From an uncultured Coriobacteriaceae bacterium (GTDB lineage: Bacteria; Actinomycetota; Coriobacteriia; Coriobacteriales; Atopobiaceae): a stretch of 64,000 nucleotides of DNA. Shown here in pieces: positions 55,363 through 63,590 of the stretch. The position numbers and the translations under genes are program-made. The stretch's first letter is position 1. Every line of letters begins with the position of its first letter. The notes under the pieces are model-generated. The model was not told the DNA's origin and ran no database searches. It saw only the letters and a list, made by a program, of their open reading frames with translations. Where the stretch lies: positions 1-64,000 of the forward strand of contig CADAUA010000013.1 in assembly GCA_902791035.1 (NCBI GenBank), given 5' to 3'.

Positions 55363-57144
55363 ATGGATCAGCACACCATGCACACCCGCACCTGCGGCGA
55401 GCTCCGCGCGGAGGAGATCGGCGAGGAGGTCACGCTCACCGGCTGGGTGTGGCACCGCCGCGACCACGGCGGCCTCATCTTCGTGGACCTGCGCGACCGC
55501 GACGGCGTGACGCAGGTCTCCTTCGACCCGGAGTTCTGCTCCCAGGAGGTCTTCCATACCGCCGAGACCATCCGCTCCGAGTGGCCCATCAAGGTCACCG
55601 GCACCGTGCGCGAGCGTCCCGAGGGTCAGGACAACGAGAAGCTGGCCACCGGCCACGTGGAGGTCCTCGCCCACGCCATCGAGGTCCTCAACACCTCCAA
55701 GACCCCGGCCTTCCAGATCGAGGACCACGTGGACACTGCCGAGGACGTGCGCCTGCGCTACCGCTACCTCGACCTGCGCCGCCCCAAGATGCAGGCCAAC
55801 CTCAAGCTGCGCTCGGACTTCACCTTCGCCATCCGCGAGGCCCTGCACCACCATGAGTTCATGGAGGTCGAGACCCCGGCCCTCTTCAAGTCCACGCCCG
55901 AGGGCGCACGCGACTTCCTGGTGCCCTCCCGCACCCAGCCGGGCCACTTCTATGCCCTGCCGCAGTCCCCGCAGCTGCTCAAGCAGCTCCTCATGGTGGG
56001 TGGCGTGGAGCGCTACTGCCAGGTGGCCAAGTGCTTCCGCGACGAGGACCTGCGTGCCGACCGTCAGCCCGAGTTCACCCAGGTGGACGTCGAGATGAGC
56101 TTCGTGACCGAGGACGACGTGATGGGCGAGCTGGAGGAGGTCCTCTCCGAGGCCTTTGCTCAGGTGGGGGTGCAGATGCCCACCCCGCTGCGCCGTCTGC
56201 CCTACTGGGACGCCATGGACACCTACGGCTCCGACAAGCCCGACACCCGCTTTGGCATGGAGCTCCACGATGTGACGGGCATCTTCAGCCAGTCCAAGTT
56301 CAAGCTCTTCGCCAACGCCGCCGCGACCCCCGGCATGCACGTCAAGGCCATCAACGCCAAGACCGCCGGTACCTGGCCGCGCGCCCGCATCGACCGCCTG
56401 GCCGACGTGGCCGCCACCTTTGGCGCCAAGGGCCTGGCCTACATCGCCTTCCGCCCGGACGGCTCCGTGACCAGCCCCATCGTCAAGTTCTTCTCCGACG
56501 AGGAGATGGCTGCCCTCAAGGCCGAGATGGGCGTGGAGCCGGGCGACCTCGTGATGTTTGCCGTGGAGAAGCGTCTCGTGGCCGACGAGATCCTGGGCGG
56601 CATGCGCAACCACATGGCCAACGAGCTGGAGCTCCCGCGCGAGGGCCACGACTTCCTCTGGGTTGTGGACTTCCCCCTCTTCCACTGGGACGACGAGCTC
56701 AAGCGCCTGGACTCCGAGCACCAGCCCTTCACCCAGCCCCTGGAGGCCGACATCGAGAAGCTCGACAGCACCGACCGCGACACGCTCCTCTCCATTGGCT
56801 CGCACACCTACGACTTCGTGATGGACGGCTACGAGGCCGGCGGTGGCGGCATGCGTATCCACAACGCCAAGCTGCAGGAGAAGGTCCTGGAGCTCCTGGG
56901 CTTTACGCCGGAGCGCGCCAAGGCGCAGTTCGGCTTCCTCATGGAGGCCCTGGAGTTCGGCGCGCCTCCCATGGGCGGCTTCGCGCTCGGCCTCGACCGC
57001 GTGTGCATGCTGCTCACGGGCTCCGACTCCATCCGCGAGGTCATGGCCTTCCCCAAGACCTCCAGCGGCTCCGACCTCATGAGCGCTGCGCCCAGTGAGG
57101 TCTCCATGGCCCAGCTCAAGGAGGTCTCCCTCCGCCTGCTGTAA
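55363..57144 (+). CDS. aspS: Aspartyl-tRNA synthetase
   Basis: A 593-residue class IIb synthetase of the bacterial type. An OB-fold anticodon domain (LTGWVWHRRDHGGLIFVDLRDR) is followed by HEFMEVETPALFKSTPEGARDFLVPSR, motif 2 FRDEDLRADRQPEFTQVDVEMSF, the bacterial GAD insertion (about 300-420) and motif 3 PPMGGFALGLDRVCMLL. It may charge only tRNA-Asp or also tRNA-Asn. AAAGG lies eight bases before the ATG at 55363; an ATG six bases earlier is too close to it. Confidence 0.95.
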   Translation: MDQHTMHTRTCGELRAEEIGEEVTLTGWVWHRRDHGGLIFVDLRDRDGVTQVSFDPEFCSQEVFHTAETIRSEWPIKVTGTVRERPEGQDNEKLATGHVEVLAHAIEVLNTSKTPAFQIEDHVDTAEDVRLRYRYLDLRRPKMQANLKLRSDFTFAIREALHHHEFMEVETPALFKSTPEGARDFLVPSRTQPGHFYALPQSPQLLKQLLMVGGVERYCQVAKCFRDEDLRADRQPEFTQVDVEMSFVTEDDVMGELEEVLSEAFAQVGVQMPTPLRRLPYWDAMDTYGSDKPDTRFGMELHDVTGIFSQSKFKLFANAAATPGMHVKAINAKTAGTWPRARIDRLADVAATFGAKGLAYIAFRPDGSVTSPIVKFFSDEEMAALKAEMGVEPGDLVMFAVEKRLVADEILGGMRNHMANELELPREGHDFLWVVDFPLFHWDDELKRLDSEHQPFTQPLEADIEKLDSTDRDTLLSIGSHTYDFVMDGYEAGGGGMRIHNAKLQEKVLELLGFTPERAKAQFGFLMEALEFGAPPMGGFALGLDRVCMLLTGSDSIREVMAFPKTSSGSDLMSAAPSEVSMAQLKEVSLRLL

Positions 57145-57181
57145 GCGCTGTGGCGACAAGCGACAAACGCGTGTGACCCTG

Positions 57182-57214
57182 CGGCCCCGTCACCCTGTGG
57201 TGGCGGGGCCGTTT
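57182..57214 (+). terminator. Terminator after aspS
   Basis: CGGCCCCG (57182-57189) pairs with CGGGGCCG (57204-57211), with CACC/GGTG inside, followed by TTTCT. Confidence 0.7.
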
Positions 57215-57231
57215 CTGTGGGAGTAAATAGC

Positions 57232-57265
57232 AATGATAGCTGCAACGATGATTGGTATTATCATT
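57232..57265 (+). promoter_or_regulatory. Operator and -10 of the Phd/ParE operon
   Basis: AATGATA (57232-57238) and TATCATT (57259-57265) form an inverted repeat around N20. TATTAT (57256-57261) may be the -10 box. The position suits antitoxin autorepression. Confidence 0.5.
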
Positions 57266-57282
57266 CAAACAGGAGGTGTCAC

Positions 57283-57561
57283 ATGGAAGCCATCTATTCG
57301 TCTACAGCACTGCAGAACAACCAGCGCGAAATCAAGGACATAGCCCGCAAACAGGTCGTGCACATCACCGAGAACGGCAACGGAGCCTTTGTCTTCTGCT
57401 CCGAGGAGCTCTTCCAGAAGGCCCTGGACGATGCCGCGGAGGAGGCGGTGCTACGGGCGACCATTGAGCGGGGTCGCAGCGACATCGCCGGCGGCCGTTT
57501 CTACGAAGGCACAGAAGCTGCCCGCGCTGAGGTAGAGAAGCGCGTGGCGTCACGTGGCTAG
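57283..57561 (+). CDS. Phd/YefM-like antitoxin
   Basis: A 92-residue protein starting EAIYSSTALQNNQREIKDIARKQVVHITENGNGAFVFCSEELFQ, the Phd/YefM DNA-binding pattern, with a charged helical tail. It should neutralise the overlapping toxin gene and repress their shared promoter through the AATGATA repeat. AGGAGG is upstream of the ATG. One of three toxin-antitoxin pairs in the window. Confidence 0.85.
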   Translation: MEAIYSSTALQNNQREIKDIARKQVVHITENGNGAFVFCSEELFQKALDDAAEEAVLRATIERGRSDIAGGRFYEGTEAARAEVEKRVASRG

Positions 57562-57823
57562 GCTCCTCTACACCGAGCAGTTCGTGAGCGACATGGCGCA
57601 AATTGACCTGGCGAGCAAGCGCGAGCAGGTCTTGGACGCATGCGACCGGCTAGCGAGCTTTCCCCTCATGGGCACGGCGGACATGCCCTTGTCGCTGCTG
57701 CGCGAGTATGGGCGCGGGATTCGCAAGCTCGTCGTGCGGCCGTTCACCGTTGTGTACGAATACGTTGAGGAGACGGACGAGGTGCATGTGCTCGGCCTTG
57801 TCTACGGTCGGGCCGTAAGATAA
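57554..57823 (+). CDS. ParE/RelE-superfamily toxin
   Basis: An 89-residue basic protein with LLYTEQFVSDMAQIDLASKREQVLDACDRLASFPLMGT, LLREYGRGIRKLVVRPFTVVYEYVEETDEVHVLGLVYG, the ParE/RelE fold pattern. It starts at GTG 57554, overlapping the antitoxin stop by eight bases. Whether it targets gyrase (ParE) or mRNA (RelE) cannot be told. Confidence 0.85.
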   Translation: MARLLYTEQFVSDMAQIDLASKREQVLDACDRLASFPLMGTADMPLSLLREYGRGIRKLVVRPFTVVYEYVEETDEVHVLGLVYGRAVR

Positions 57824-57883
57824 CTTTCCTCCCCACCGTCCTAGGATAGGACGCACCGGAGGGGCAGATCCTTCCCGGGACGG

Positions 57884-59377
57884 CTACAGGCGCCTCTCGG
57901 CGCGGCGGCGGATGACGGCGTACTCGCTCACGAGCAGCACCGCCAGCACCGCCATGGTTACCAGGCTGGAGAGCACGGCGCCCGCCAGCTGCGAGAAGTT
58001 GATGAGCAGCATGGCCACTGGCACGGAGAAGGCGAAGGCGATCAGGTAGAGGCGGGTGACGGCCTGCTGCTCGCGCAGCACGGTGATGATCTGGTAGAGG
58101 AAGTCGATCACCGCGCACACGCCGCCCGTGGCCACCATCACGTAGACGAGCGGGCGGAACTGCTCGAAGTCTATGCCATAGAGGAAGCTCATGACGGGGA
58201 TGCCGACCCAGCCCATCACGAGTGCCATGACCACGGTGATGGCCGCGATCACGGCGATCATGGCGATGATGAGCAGGTCAAAGCGCTTGTGCTTCTCGGG
58301 GTCGGCCCAGATGCTTGCCAGTCGGACCAGCTGGGGCTTGTAGATGATGGCAGCGGTCATGAGGATGGCGTGCGCCGGGAAGTACATGGCGTTGTAGTAG
58401 AGCTGGTTGTCGTAGGAGAGGGCGCCCTCCATGGCGAACTTGGGCACGGAGTCGATGAGGTTGTAGAGGAAGAGGGCCGCGAAGAGCGGGAAGCACTGGA
58501 CGAAGAGCTCGCGCACGCCGCGCAGGCTCCAGGGGAAGCTCCTGTCCGTCTCGAAGATGGCCAGCGGGATGGTGAGAAGGACGGCCGAGGCGATGCCGCC
58601 TATGGCCATGGCGTAGCTCGACACCACGAGGTTGCGCGTTAGGAAGAGGGCCACGGTAAAGGCCACGAAGCCGAGCGCGCACCGCACCGCCTGGGAGAGC
58701 CCGGCCAGGTAGAGCTTGTCCTTCTGTTGCAGGCGGCCCTCGTAGACGTCGCCCAGGGCGTCCGTGGCGCGGAAGACCAGGACGGCCATGACGATGTGGG
58801 TCATGTCGGCCGCGTAGCCGCGGATGCGGCAGTAGAGAAGGCCGACTGCCAGCATGACCACGCAGGTGATCACGCGGTTTATCTGGTAGTCGTAGAAGGA
58901 CTGCATCTCGTCGAGGTCGCTCACCTGATAGGTGCGCACACCGTAGTTGCCCAGGAAGAGCAGGAGCGTGCCCACCACCATGGCCATGGAGAAGAGGCCG
59001 GCCTGCTCGGCGCCCACGAACTGGGTGCACACGATGGTGAGGAGGGGGAAGAGCCCGCCCCAGCAGGCCTGGCCTATGGTGTTGCACACGTAGTCGCGCG
59101 TGGTGCGGTGGGGGAGGTACTGCTCGGATTGGGCGGCGACGGAGCCCGAGAAGACCGCGGAGATCAGGCGGTCCCACCAGTGGTTGATGGTGCGCGAGAG
59201 CCAGCTGGGCTGCTTGGCCTCGCCGGGGCGGGCGTTCTTGTTTGCACGTGCGCGGGCGCGGCGGCGGGGCTCGGCTGCGTTCTCGCGATCGGAGTAGCGG
59301 GGGGTGCGGCGCGGGGTGGGCGAGGGTGCGTCCTCGGGCCCCTCTTCGCGTCTTGTTGGCCTTCTATCGAGCGGCAT
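57884..59377 (-). CDS. Polysaccharide flippase (MOP/MATE superfamily, Wzx-like)
   Basis: A 497-residue membrane protein with about twelve to fourteen hydrophobic segments after a basic, Arg-rich cytoplasmic N-terminal region (residues 1-60). TIGQACWGGLFPLLTIVCTQFVGAEQAGLFSMAMVVGTLLLFLGNYGVRTYQVSD fits the Wzx/MurJ-like MOP superfamily. It probably flips lipid-linked saccharides for a wall or capsule polymer. GAGGAG precedes the ATG at 59377. It is isolated from other polysaccharide genes in the window. Confidence 0.8.
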   Translation of the reverse strand: MPLDRRPTRREEGPEDAPSPTPRRTPRYSDRENAAEPRRRARARANKNARPGEAKQPSWLSRTINHWWDRLISAVFSGSVAAQSEQYLPHRTTRDYVCNTIGQACWGGLFPLLTIVCTQFVGAEQAGLFSMAMVVGTLLLFLGNYGVRTYQVSDLDEMQSFYDYQINRVITCVVMLAVGLLYCRIRGYAADMTHIVMAVLVFRATDALGDVYEGRLQQKDKLYLAGLSQAVRCALGFVAFTVALFLTRNLVVSSYAMAIGGIASAVLLTIPLAIFETDRSFPWSLRGVRELFVQCFPLFAALFLYNLIDSVPKFAMEGALSYDNQLYYNAMYFPAHAILMTAAIIYKPQLVRLASIWADPEKHKRFDLLIIAMIAVIAAITVVMALVMGWVGIPVMSFLYGIDFEQFRPLVYVMVATGGVCAVIDFLYQIITVLREQQAVTRLYLIAFAFSVPVAMLLINFSQLAGAVLSSLVTMAVLAVLLVSEYAVIRRRAERRL

Positions 59378-59488
59378 GGGCACGTCTCCTCTGCCGGGTT
59401 TGTCTACAAGGCATGATTGTACCGTCCTGTTGGCCGAAGGGTCGCCAACAGGGGTGGCCCCTATTTGCGGGCATCGCACGCAGGGCGC

Positions 59489-59600
59489 AACATGCGACAT
59501 CTGTGTGTAGGCTCGAGACAGATAGCATACACTCTGCGGCAATGAACCAGAAAAACAGCAGGTAATGACCAATCAGTTGCACAGAGTGTATGTTATAGAA
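59489..59600. repeat. Foldback element homologous to the one at 17885-17998
   Basis: Arms TAGCATACACTCTG (59523-59536) and CAGAGTGTATGTTA (59582-59595) enclose a 45-bp interior containing CAGCAGGTAATGA. ATGCGACATCTG lies 25 bp before the left arm, as it does before the element near 17917. The divergent gap 59378-59773 holds this and the ppc leader, and no gene. Confidence 0.85.
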
Positions 59601-59773
59601 GGCGACAAGAGATTAGATGCTGGTGACAGATGGCCATGTCCCGGTGGCGGACCTCTGGCTGCAGCCCTATATATCTGTGATGTTTCGGAGGCCTTGGCGG
59701 GAGGGGCAAGACTTTTGCCAAGCGATACGCTCATGTCGCACGTCAAGATGCTCGGAGAGTTTGGAGGCATGTC

Positions 59774-62473
59774 GTGGCAGACCAGCCACTTGCGGTAACG
59801 TCGCAGCCTGCCAATGTGCTGGCTGCTGTCGAGATCCCGGAGACCCTGCGCGACAACCTGGAGCTCTTCCTCATGCTGGTGCGCCGCGTCCTCTCCGAGT
59901 CCGACCCCGGCCTCCTCGAGACCTTCGACGACATGCTGGGCGACGCTATCCGCATCACCTACGGCCAGCTGGACGAGGCCGCGCTCGATGCAGCCTTTGA
60001 CGACTTCATGTCCAAGATCCAAGCTCAGCCGGTCGAGCGCGCGACCCTCCTCATGCGTGCCTTTGTGACCTACTTCCACTTGGCAAACATCTGCGAGGAG
60101 AACTACCGCGTGGCGTCGTTGCGCGAGCGCGAGTCCCAGGTGCCGGTGAGCGCGGACGAGGATCCCATAAACGACCTCACCGTGGCCTACCACCAGCTGG
60201 TGGACGAGTGCGGTCGGGGCAAGGCCATAGCCCTCTTGAACCGCCTGGAGTTCCGTCCGGTCTTTACCGCCCATCCCACTGAGGCGCGCCGCAAGGCCAC
60301 CGAGGGCAAGATCCGCCGCATCTCGGTCCTGCTGGAGGAGCGCCCGCGCCTGGGCGGCGTAGCCCTGGCCGAGAACGAGCGCAAGATGCTCCAGGAGATC
60401 GATGCCCTTATCCGCACCAGCCCCATTGCGCGCAAGAAGCCGACCCCCGTGGAGGAGGCCGACACCATCATCAACATCTTCGACTCCACGCTCTTCCGCA
60501 TGGTGCCCGAGGTCTACCGACGCTTCGACGACTGGGAGCTGGGCGAGAAGGCCGGCTCCGTCCCGCCCATGTGTCCGGCCTTCTTCCACCCCGGCAGCTG
60601 GATCGGCTCCGACCGCGACGGCAACCCCAACGTGACCGCCAAGGTGAGCCGTCAGGTGAGCGAGAAGTTCCGTGTCCACATGCTGGAGACCCTGGCCGAT
60701 GCAACTCGCCGCATCGGCAAGAATCTGACGCTGGACGCCGAGTACACAATCCCCTCCGACGAGCTCATGAACCTCTGGAGCCATCAGGTGGAGATGAGCG
60801 AGAAGATCACGAGCGAGGCCCAGGAGATAAGCACCTCGGAGCTGCACCGTGCCGTCATGATCGTGATCTCCGAGCGTCTGCGGGCCACCATAGTGCGCAC
60901 GGCGGACATCATGTACGCGAATGCCGACGCCTACATCGCCGACCTCAAGGTGGTGCAGCGCTCGCTTGCCAAGGGCGGGGCGCCCCGAACGGCCTACGGC
61001 CCCGTGCAGACCCTCATCTGGCAGGCGGAGACCTTTGGCTTCCACATGGTGGAGATGGAGTTCCGGCAGCACTCGCTGGTGCACGCCCGCGCCCTCGAGG
61101 ACATCCGCAGGCACGGCCGCCACGGAGAGCTCGCCCCCATGACCCGCGAGGTCTTGGACACCTTCCGCGCCATCGGCTACATCCAGCGCAAGAACGGCGT
61201 CAAGGCCGCGCGGCGATACATCATCTCCTTTACCAAGTCCGCACAGGACATCGCCAACGTCTACGAGCTGGCCCGCTTGGCCTTCGCCCACGCCACAGAC
61301 GTGCCCGTGCTCGACGTGATTCCCCTCTTCGAGCAGGTGGAGGACCTGGAGAATGCCGTCGACACCCTGAACGAGGTCATCAAGCTGCCGGACGTCCAGC
61401 GTCGCCTGGCCGAGACCGGCCGGCGCATGGAGGTCATGCTGGGCTACTCGGACTCCTCCAAGGATGCCGGTCCCACCTCGGCCACCCTGGTGCTGCACGA
61501 GGCGCAGGCCCGCATAGCCCAGTGGGCCGAGGAGAACAACATCGACCTCGTGCTCATGCACGGCCGCGGCGGCGCCGTGGGCCGCGGCGGCGGCCCCGCC
61601 AACCGCGCGGTCCTGGCCCAGCCCAAGGGGTCCGTCAACTGCGTCTTCAAGCTCACAGAGCAGGGCGAGGTCATCTTTGCTCGCTACGGCGACCCCACCC
61701 TGGCTCGTCGCCACGTGGAGTCCGTGGCCGGCGCCACCCTCCTCCAGTCCGCCCCCTCCGTGGAGTGGAAGAACACCGAGACCACCCAGTGCTACGCCGA
61801 CCTGGCCCACCAGCTTGATGCGGCCTCCCGCGAGCGCTACCTGGACCTCCTCCACACCGAGGGCTTTGCCGAGTGGTTCTCCACCGTGACGCCCCTCACG
61901 GAGATCGGCCTCATGCCCATAGGGTCACGGCCCGCCAAGCGCGGCCTGGGGGCCAAGTCCTTGGACGACCTGCGCACCATCCCTTGGATCTTCTCCTGGT
62001 CGCAGGCCCGTACGAACCTCGCCGCCTGGTATGGCCTGGGCACCGCCTGCGAGACCGTGGGGGACTTGGACCTTCTCCGCGAGGCCTACCACGAGTGGCC
62101 GCTCTTCACGACCTTCATCGACAATATAGAGATGTCCCTCTCTAAGACGGACGAGCGCATAGCCAAGCTCTATCTGTCCCTGGGTGACAGGCCCGACCTC
62201 GACCAGAAGGTCCTGGACGAGATGGCCCTCACCCGCAAGTGGGTTCTGGCCATCGTGGGCGACGCGTGGCCCCTGGAGCACCGTCGGGTGCTGGGCCCCG
62301 TCATCCGCATGCGCTTGCCCTTCGTGAACGTTCTTTCCGTCACGCAGGCCTTGGCCCTGCGCCGCATGCGTCAGGGCGGTGAGTCGATGAGCCCGGAGGA
62401 GCGCGACAAGTACACCTATCTCATCCTCTGCACCGTTTCCGGAGTCGCCGCGGGCCTGCAGAACACAGGGTGA
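59774..62473 (+). CDS. ppc: Phosphoenolpyruvate carboxylase
   Basis: An 899-residue enzyme that carboxylates PEP to oxaloacetate, feeding the reductive branch to succinate and amino acids. Motifs: VFTAHPTEARRKATEGKIRRI (catalytic His), GSDRDGNPNVTAKVS, GYSDSSKDAGPTSATLVLHEAQ, LMHGRGGAVGRGGGPANRAVL and the C-terminal LQNTG. GTG at 59774 has TTGGAGG six bases upstream. Its GC-rich 3' hairpin is at 62514. Confidence 0.96.
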   Translation: MADQPLAVTSQPANVLAAVEIPETLRDNLELFLMLVRRVLSESDPGLLETFDDMLGDAIRITYGQLDEAALDAAFDDFMSKIQAQPVERATLLMRAFVTYFHLANICEENYRVASLRERESQVPVSADEDPINDLTVAYHQLVDECGRGKAIALLNRLEFRPVFTAHPTEARRKATEGKIRRISVLLEERPRLGGVALAENERKMLQEIDALIRTSPIARKKPTPVEEADTIINIFDSTLFRMVPEVYRRFDDWELGEKAGSVPPMCPAFFHPGSWIGSDRDGNPNVTAKVSRQVSEKFRVHMLETLADATRRIGKNLTLDAEYTIPSDELMNLWSHQVEMSEKITSEAQEISTSELHRAVMIVISERLRATIVRTADIMYANADAYIADLKVVQRSLAKGGAPRTAYGPVQTLIWQAETFGFHMVEMEFRQHSLVHARALEDIRRHGRHGELAPMTREVLDTFRAIGYIQRKNGVKAARRYIISFTKSAQDIANVYELARLAFAHATDVPVLDVIPLFEQVEDLENAVDTLNEVIKLPDVQRRLAETGRRMEVMLGYSDSSKDAGPTSATLVLHEAQARIAQWAEENNIDLVLMHGRGGAVGRGGGPANRAVLAQPKGSVNCVFKLTEQGEVIFARYGDPTLARRHVESVAGATLLQSAPSVEWKNTETTQCYADLAHQLDAASRERYLDLLHTEGFAEWFSTVTPLTEIGLMPIGSRPAKRGLGAKSLDDLRTIPWIFSWSQARTNLAAWYGLGTACETVGDLDLLREAYHEWPLFTTFIDNIEMSLSKTDERIAKLYLSLGDRPDLDQKVLDEMALTRKWVLAIVGDAWPLEHRRVLGPVIRMRLPFVNVLSVTQALALRRMRQGGESMSPEERDKYTYLILCTVSGVAAGLQNTG

Positions 62474-62513
62474 CAAGGACGGAACCCTGCGAGGGGTGGG
62501 ATGCGCGAGTTTA

Positions 62514-62552
62514 GCGGAGCCCCAGGTGCCATCGCGGCGCCTGGGGCTCCGC
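62514..62552 (+). terminator. Strong hairpin after ppc
   Basis: GCGGAGCCCCAGGTGCC and its complement pair at 16 of 17 positions, 41 bp after the ppc stop. No T tract follows, so it could be a terminator or an mRNA stabiliser. Confidence 0.6.
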
Positions 62553-62582
62553 CTGTACAGCCGAGTGTGCATGCATGGCCCC

Positions 62583-62835
62583 TCGAGTAGGCAGGTGCCT
62601 CGCGACGGGGAGGAGCCACTACGGCGCATACCCCCTCGAGTAGGTAAGTGGCTCCCTGCGGGGGAGAGGCGTGTGCGCGGTTTGGCCGCCGAGTAGGTAG
62701 CTCCCGTGCGGGAGACTCACCCCGAGAGGCTCCCAAGTGGCATGCCGTGTGCCTACTCGAGAGGGTTCCTGCTGCATTCCGGTCCCTATGGCTGCCCCGC
62801 GTCGGTTGCCGGGTCACGACAACCTGCCTACTCGA
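62583..62835. repeat. Second array of TCGAGTAGG sites
   Basis: Forward sites begin at 62583, 62636 and 62689, exactly 53 bp apart. Inverted sites TGCCTACTCGA begin at 62750 and 62825. The base after GGT or GGC is A here, against C in the first array. The last site overlaps the TetR stop codon. Gap 62474-62827 has no gene. Confidence 0.93.
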
Positions 62836-63424
62836 CGCCCCTTCTGGACACGCCCGCCTCACCTGCGTTGCAGAAGGCGCCTATGAGGTCCTGCATGTCG
62901 CGCCACTCTTGGTCCTTCTTCCAGCCGAGGGCGGAGTTGACACTGAAGGAGCCAAAGATCATGAAGCGAACGAGCAACTCGGCCTGGTGCCTGGGGAGGC
63001 CTGTCCTCTCCATGAGTTCAGGCACGTGATGTGGCCCCTCGGTCTGGTAGAGACGCTCGACCAAGTAGTCGGTCACGGAGGAATCCTTGAAGAGTGGGAG
63101 GTACCTGGGGTTGGACGAGACGCGCTGACACATGGGGAGCCGCACCAGTCCTGCGGTCTCGCCCTGGCACACCTCGTCCGTAGCGCCCTGCGTTCCCGGC
63201 ACGTCGTCCTCCGCGAGCGCCTCGTCGAGGATCGCGTCCAGTACCTCCGCCAGGTTCTTGTAGTGCAGGTAGAAGGTGGCGCGCGTGATTTCCGCCCTGC
63301 GGCACACGTCTGTCACGGTCACCTTGTCGAAGCGCTTCTCGCCTATGACCTCGAGCAGGGCGTCCTTGATGGCACGCTGCGTGTAGAGGGTCCTGCGGTC
63401 GGTCTTTCGCGTCTGGTCTGCCAA
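62828..63424 (-). CDS. TetR-family regulator divergent from a GH3 gene
   Basis: A 198-residue regulator. Its helix-turn-helix reads KVTVTDVCRRAEITRATFYL followed by HYKNLAEVLDAILDEAL. A C-terminal ligand domain follows (WKKDQEWRDMQDLIGAF near the end). It is divergent from a membrane-anchored GH3 with a palindrome over the promoter, so it likely controls glycosidase expression. Its stop codon lies inside a site of the second TCGAGTAGG array. No clear ribosome site was seen; the ATG at 63424 is the first of the frame. Confidence 0.85.
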   Translation of the reverse strand: MADQTRKTDRRTLYTQRAIKDALLEVIGEKRFDKVTVTDVCRRAEITRATFYLHYKNLAEVLDAILDEALAEDDVPGTQGATDEVCQGETAGLVRLPMCQRVSSNPRYLPLFKDSSVTDYLVERLYQTEGPHHVPELMERTGLPRHQAELLVRFMIFGSFSVNSALGWKKDQEWRDMQDLIGAFCNAGEAGVSRRGVE

Positions 63425-63534
63425 AGTCTGCTCCTGTCATTTCCGGGGAGAGAAGTCCCATACAAATTCCGAGACCTGTCAATGAACGTCTGCATCGGCG
63501 GCTCTTGTATGGGACAAGTCTTATGTGGACGCCT

Positions 63535-63560
63535 TAATCTTTGCCTAACAGATTGTTTAG
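63535..63560 (+). promoter_or_regulatory. Promoter and candidate TetR operator of the second GH3
   Basis: TAATCT (63535-63540) is a plausible -10 box; CTAACAGATTGTTTAG (63545-63560) is a near-perfect inverted repeat directly over the expected start of transcription. Farther upstream GTCCCATACAA is mirrored by TTGTATGGGAC. Confidence 0.55.
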
Positions 63561-63590
63561 AAACATCTGGAATGGAAAGGAAGGTACCAC

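Noticed and set aside
62514-62552. Small RNA gene after ppc
   Set aside because: The hairpin is sufficiently explained as the ppc 3' end; no promoter for a separate RNA was seen.
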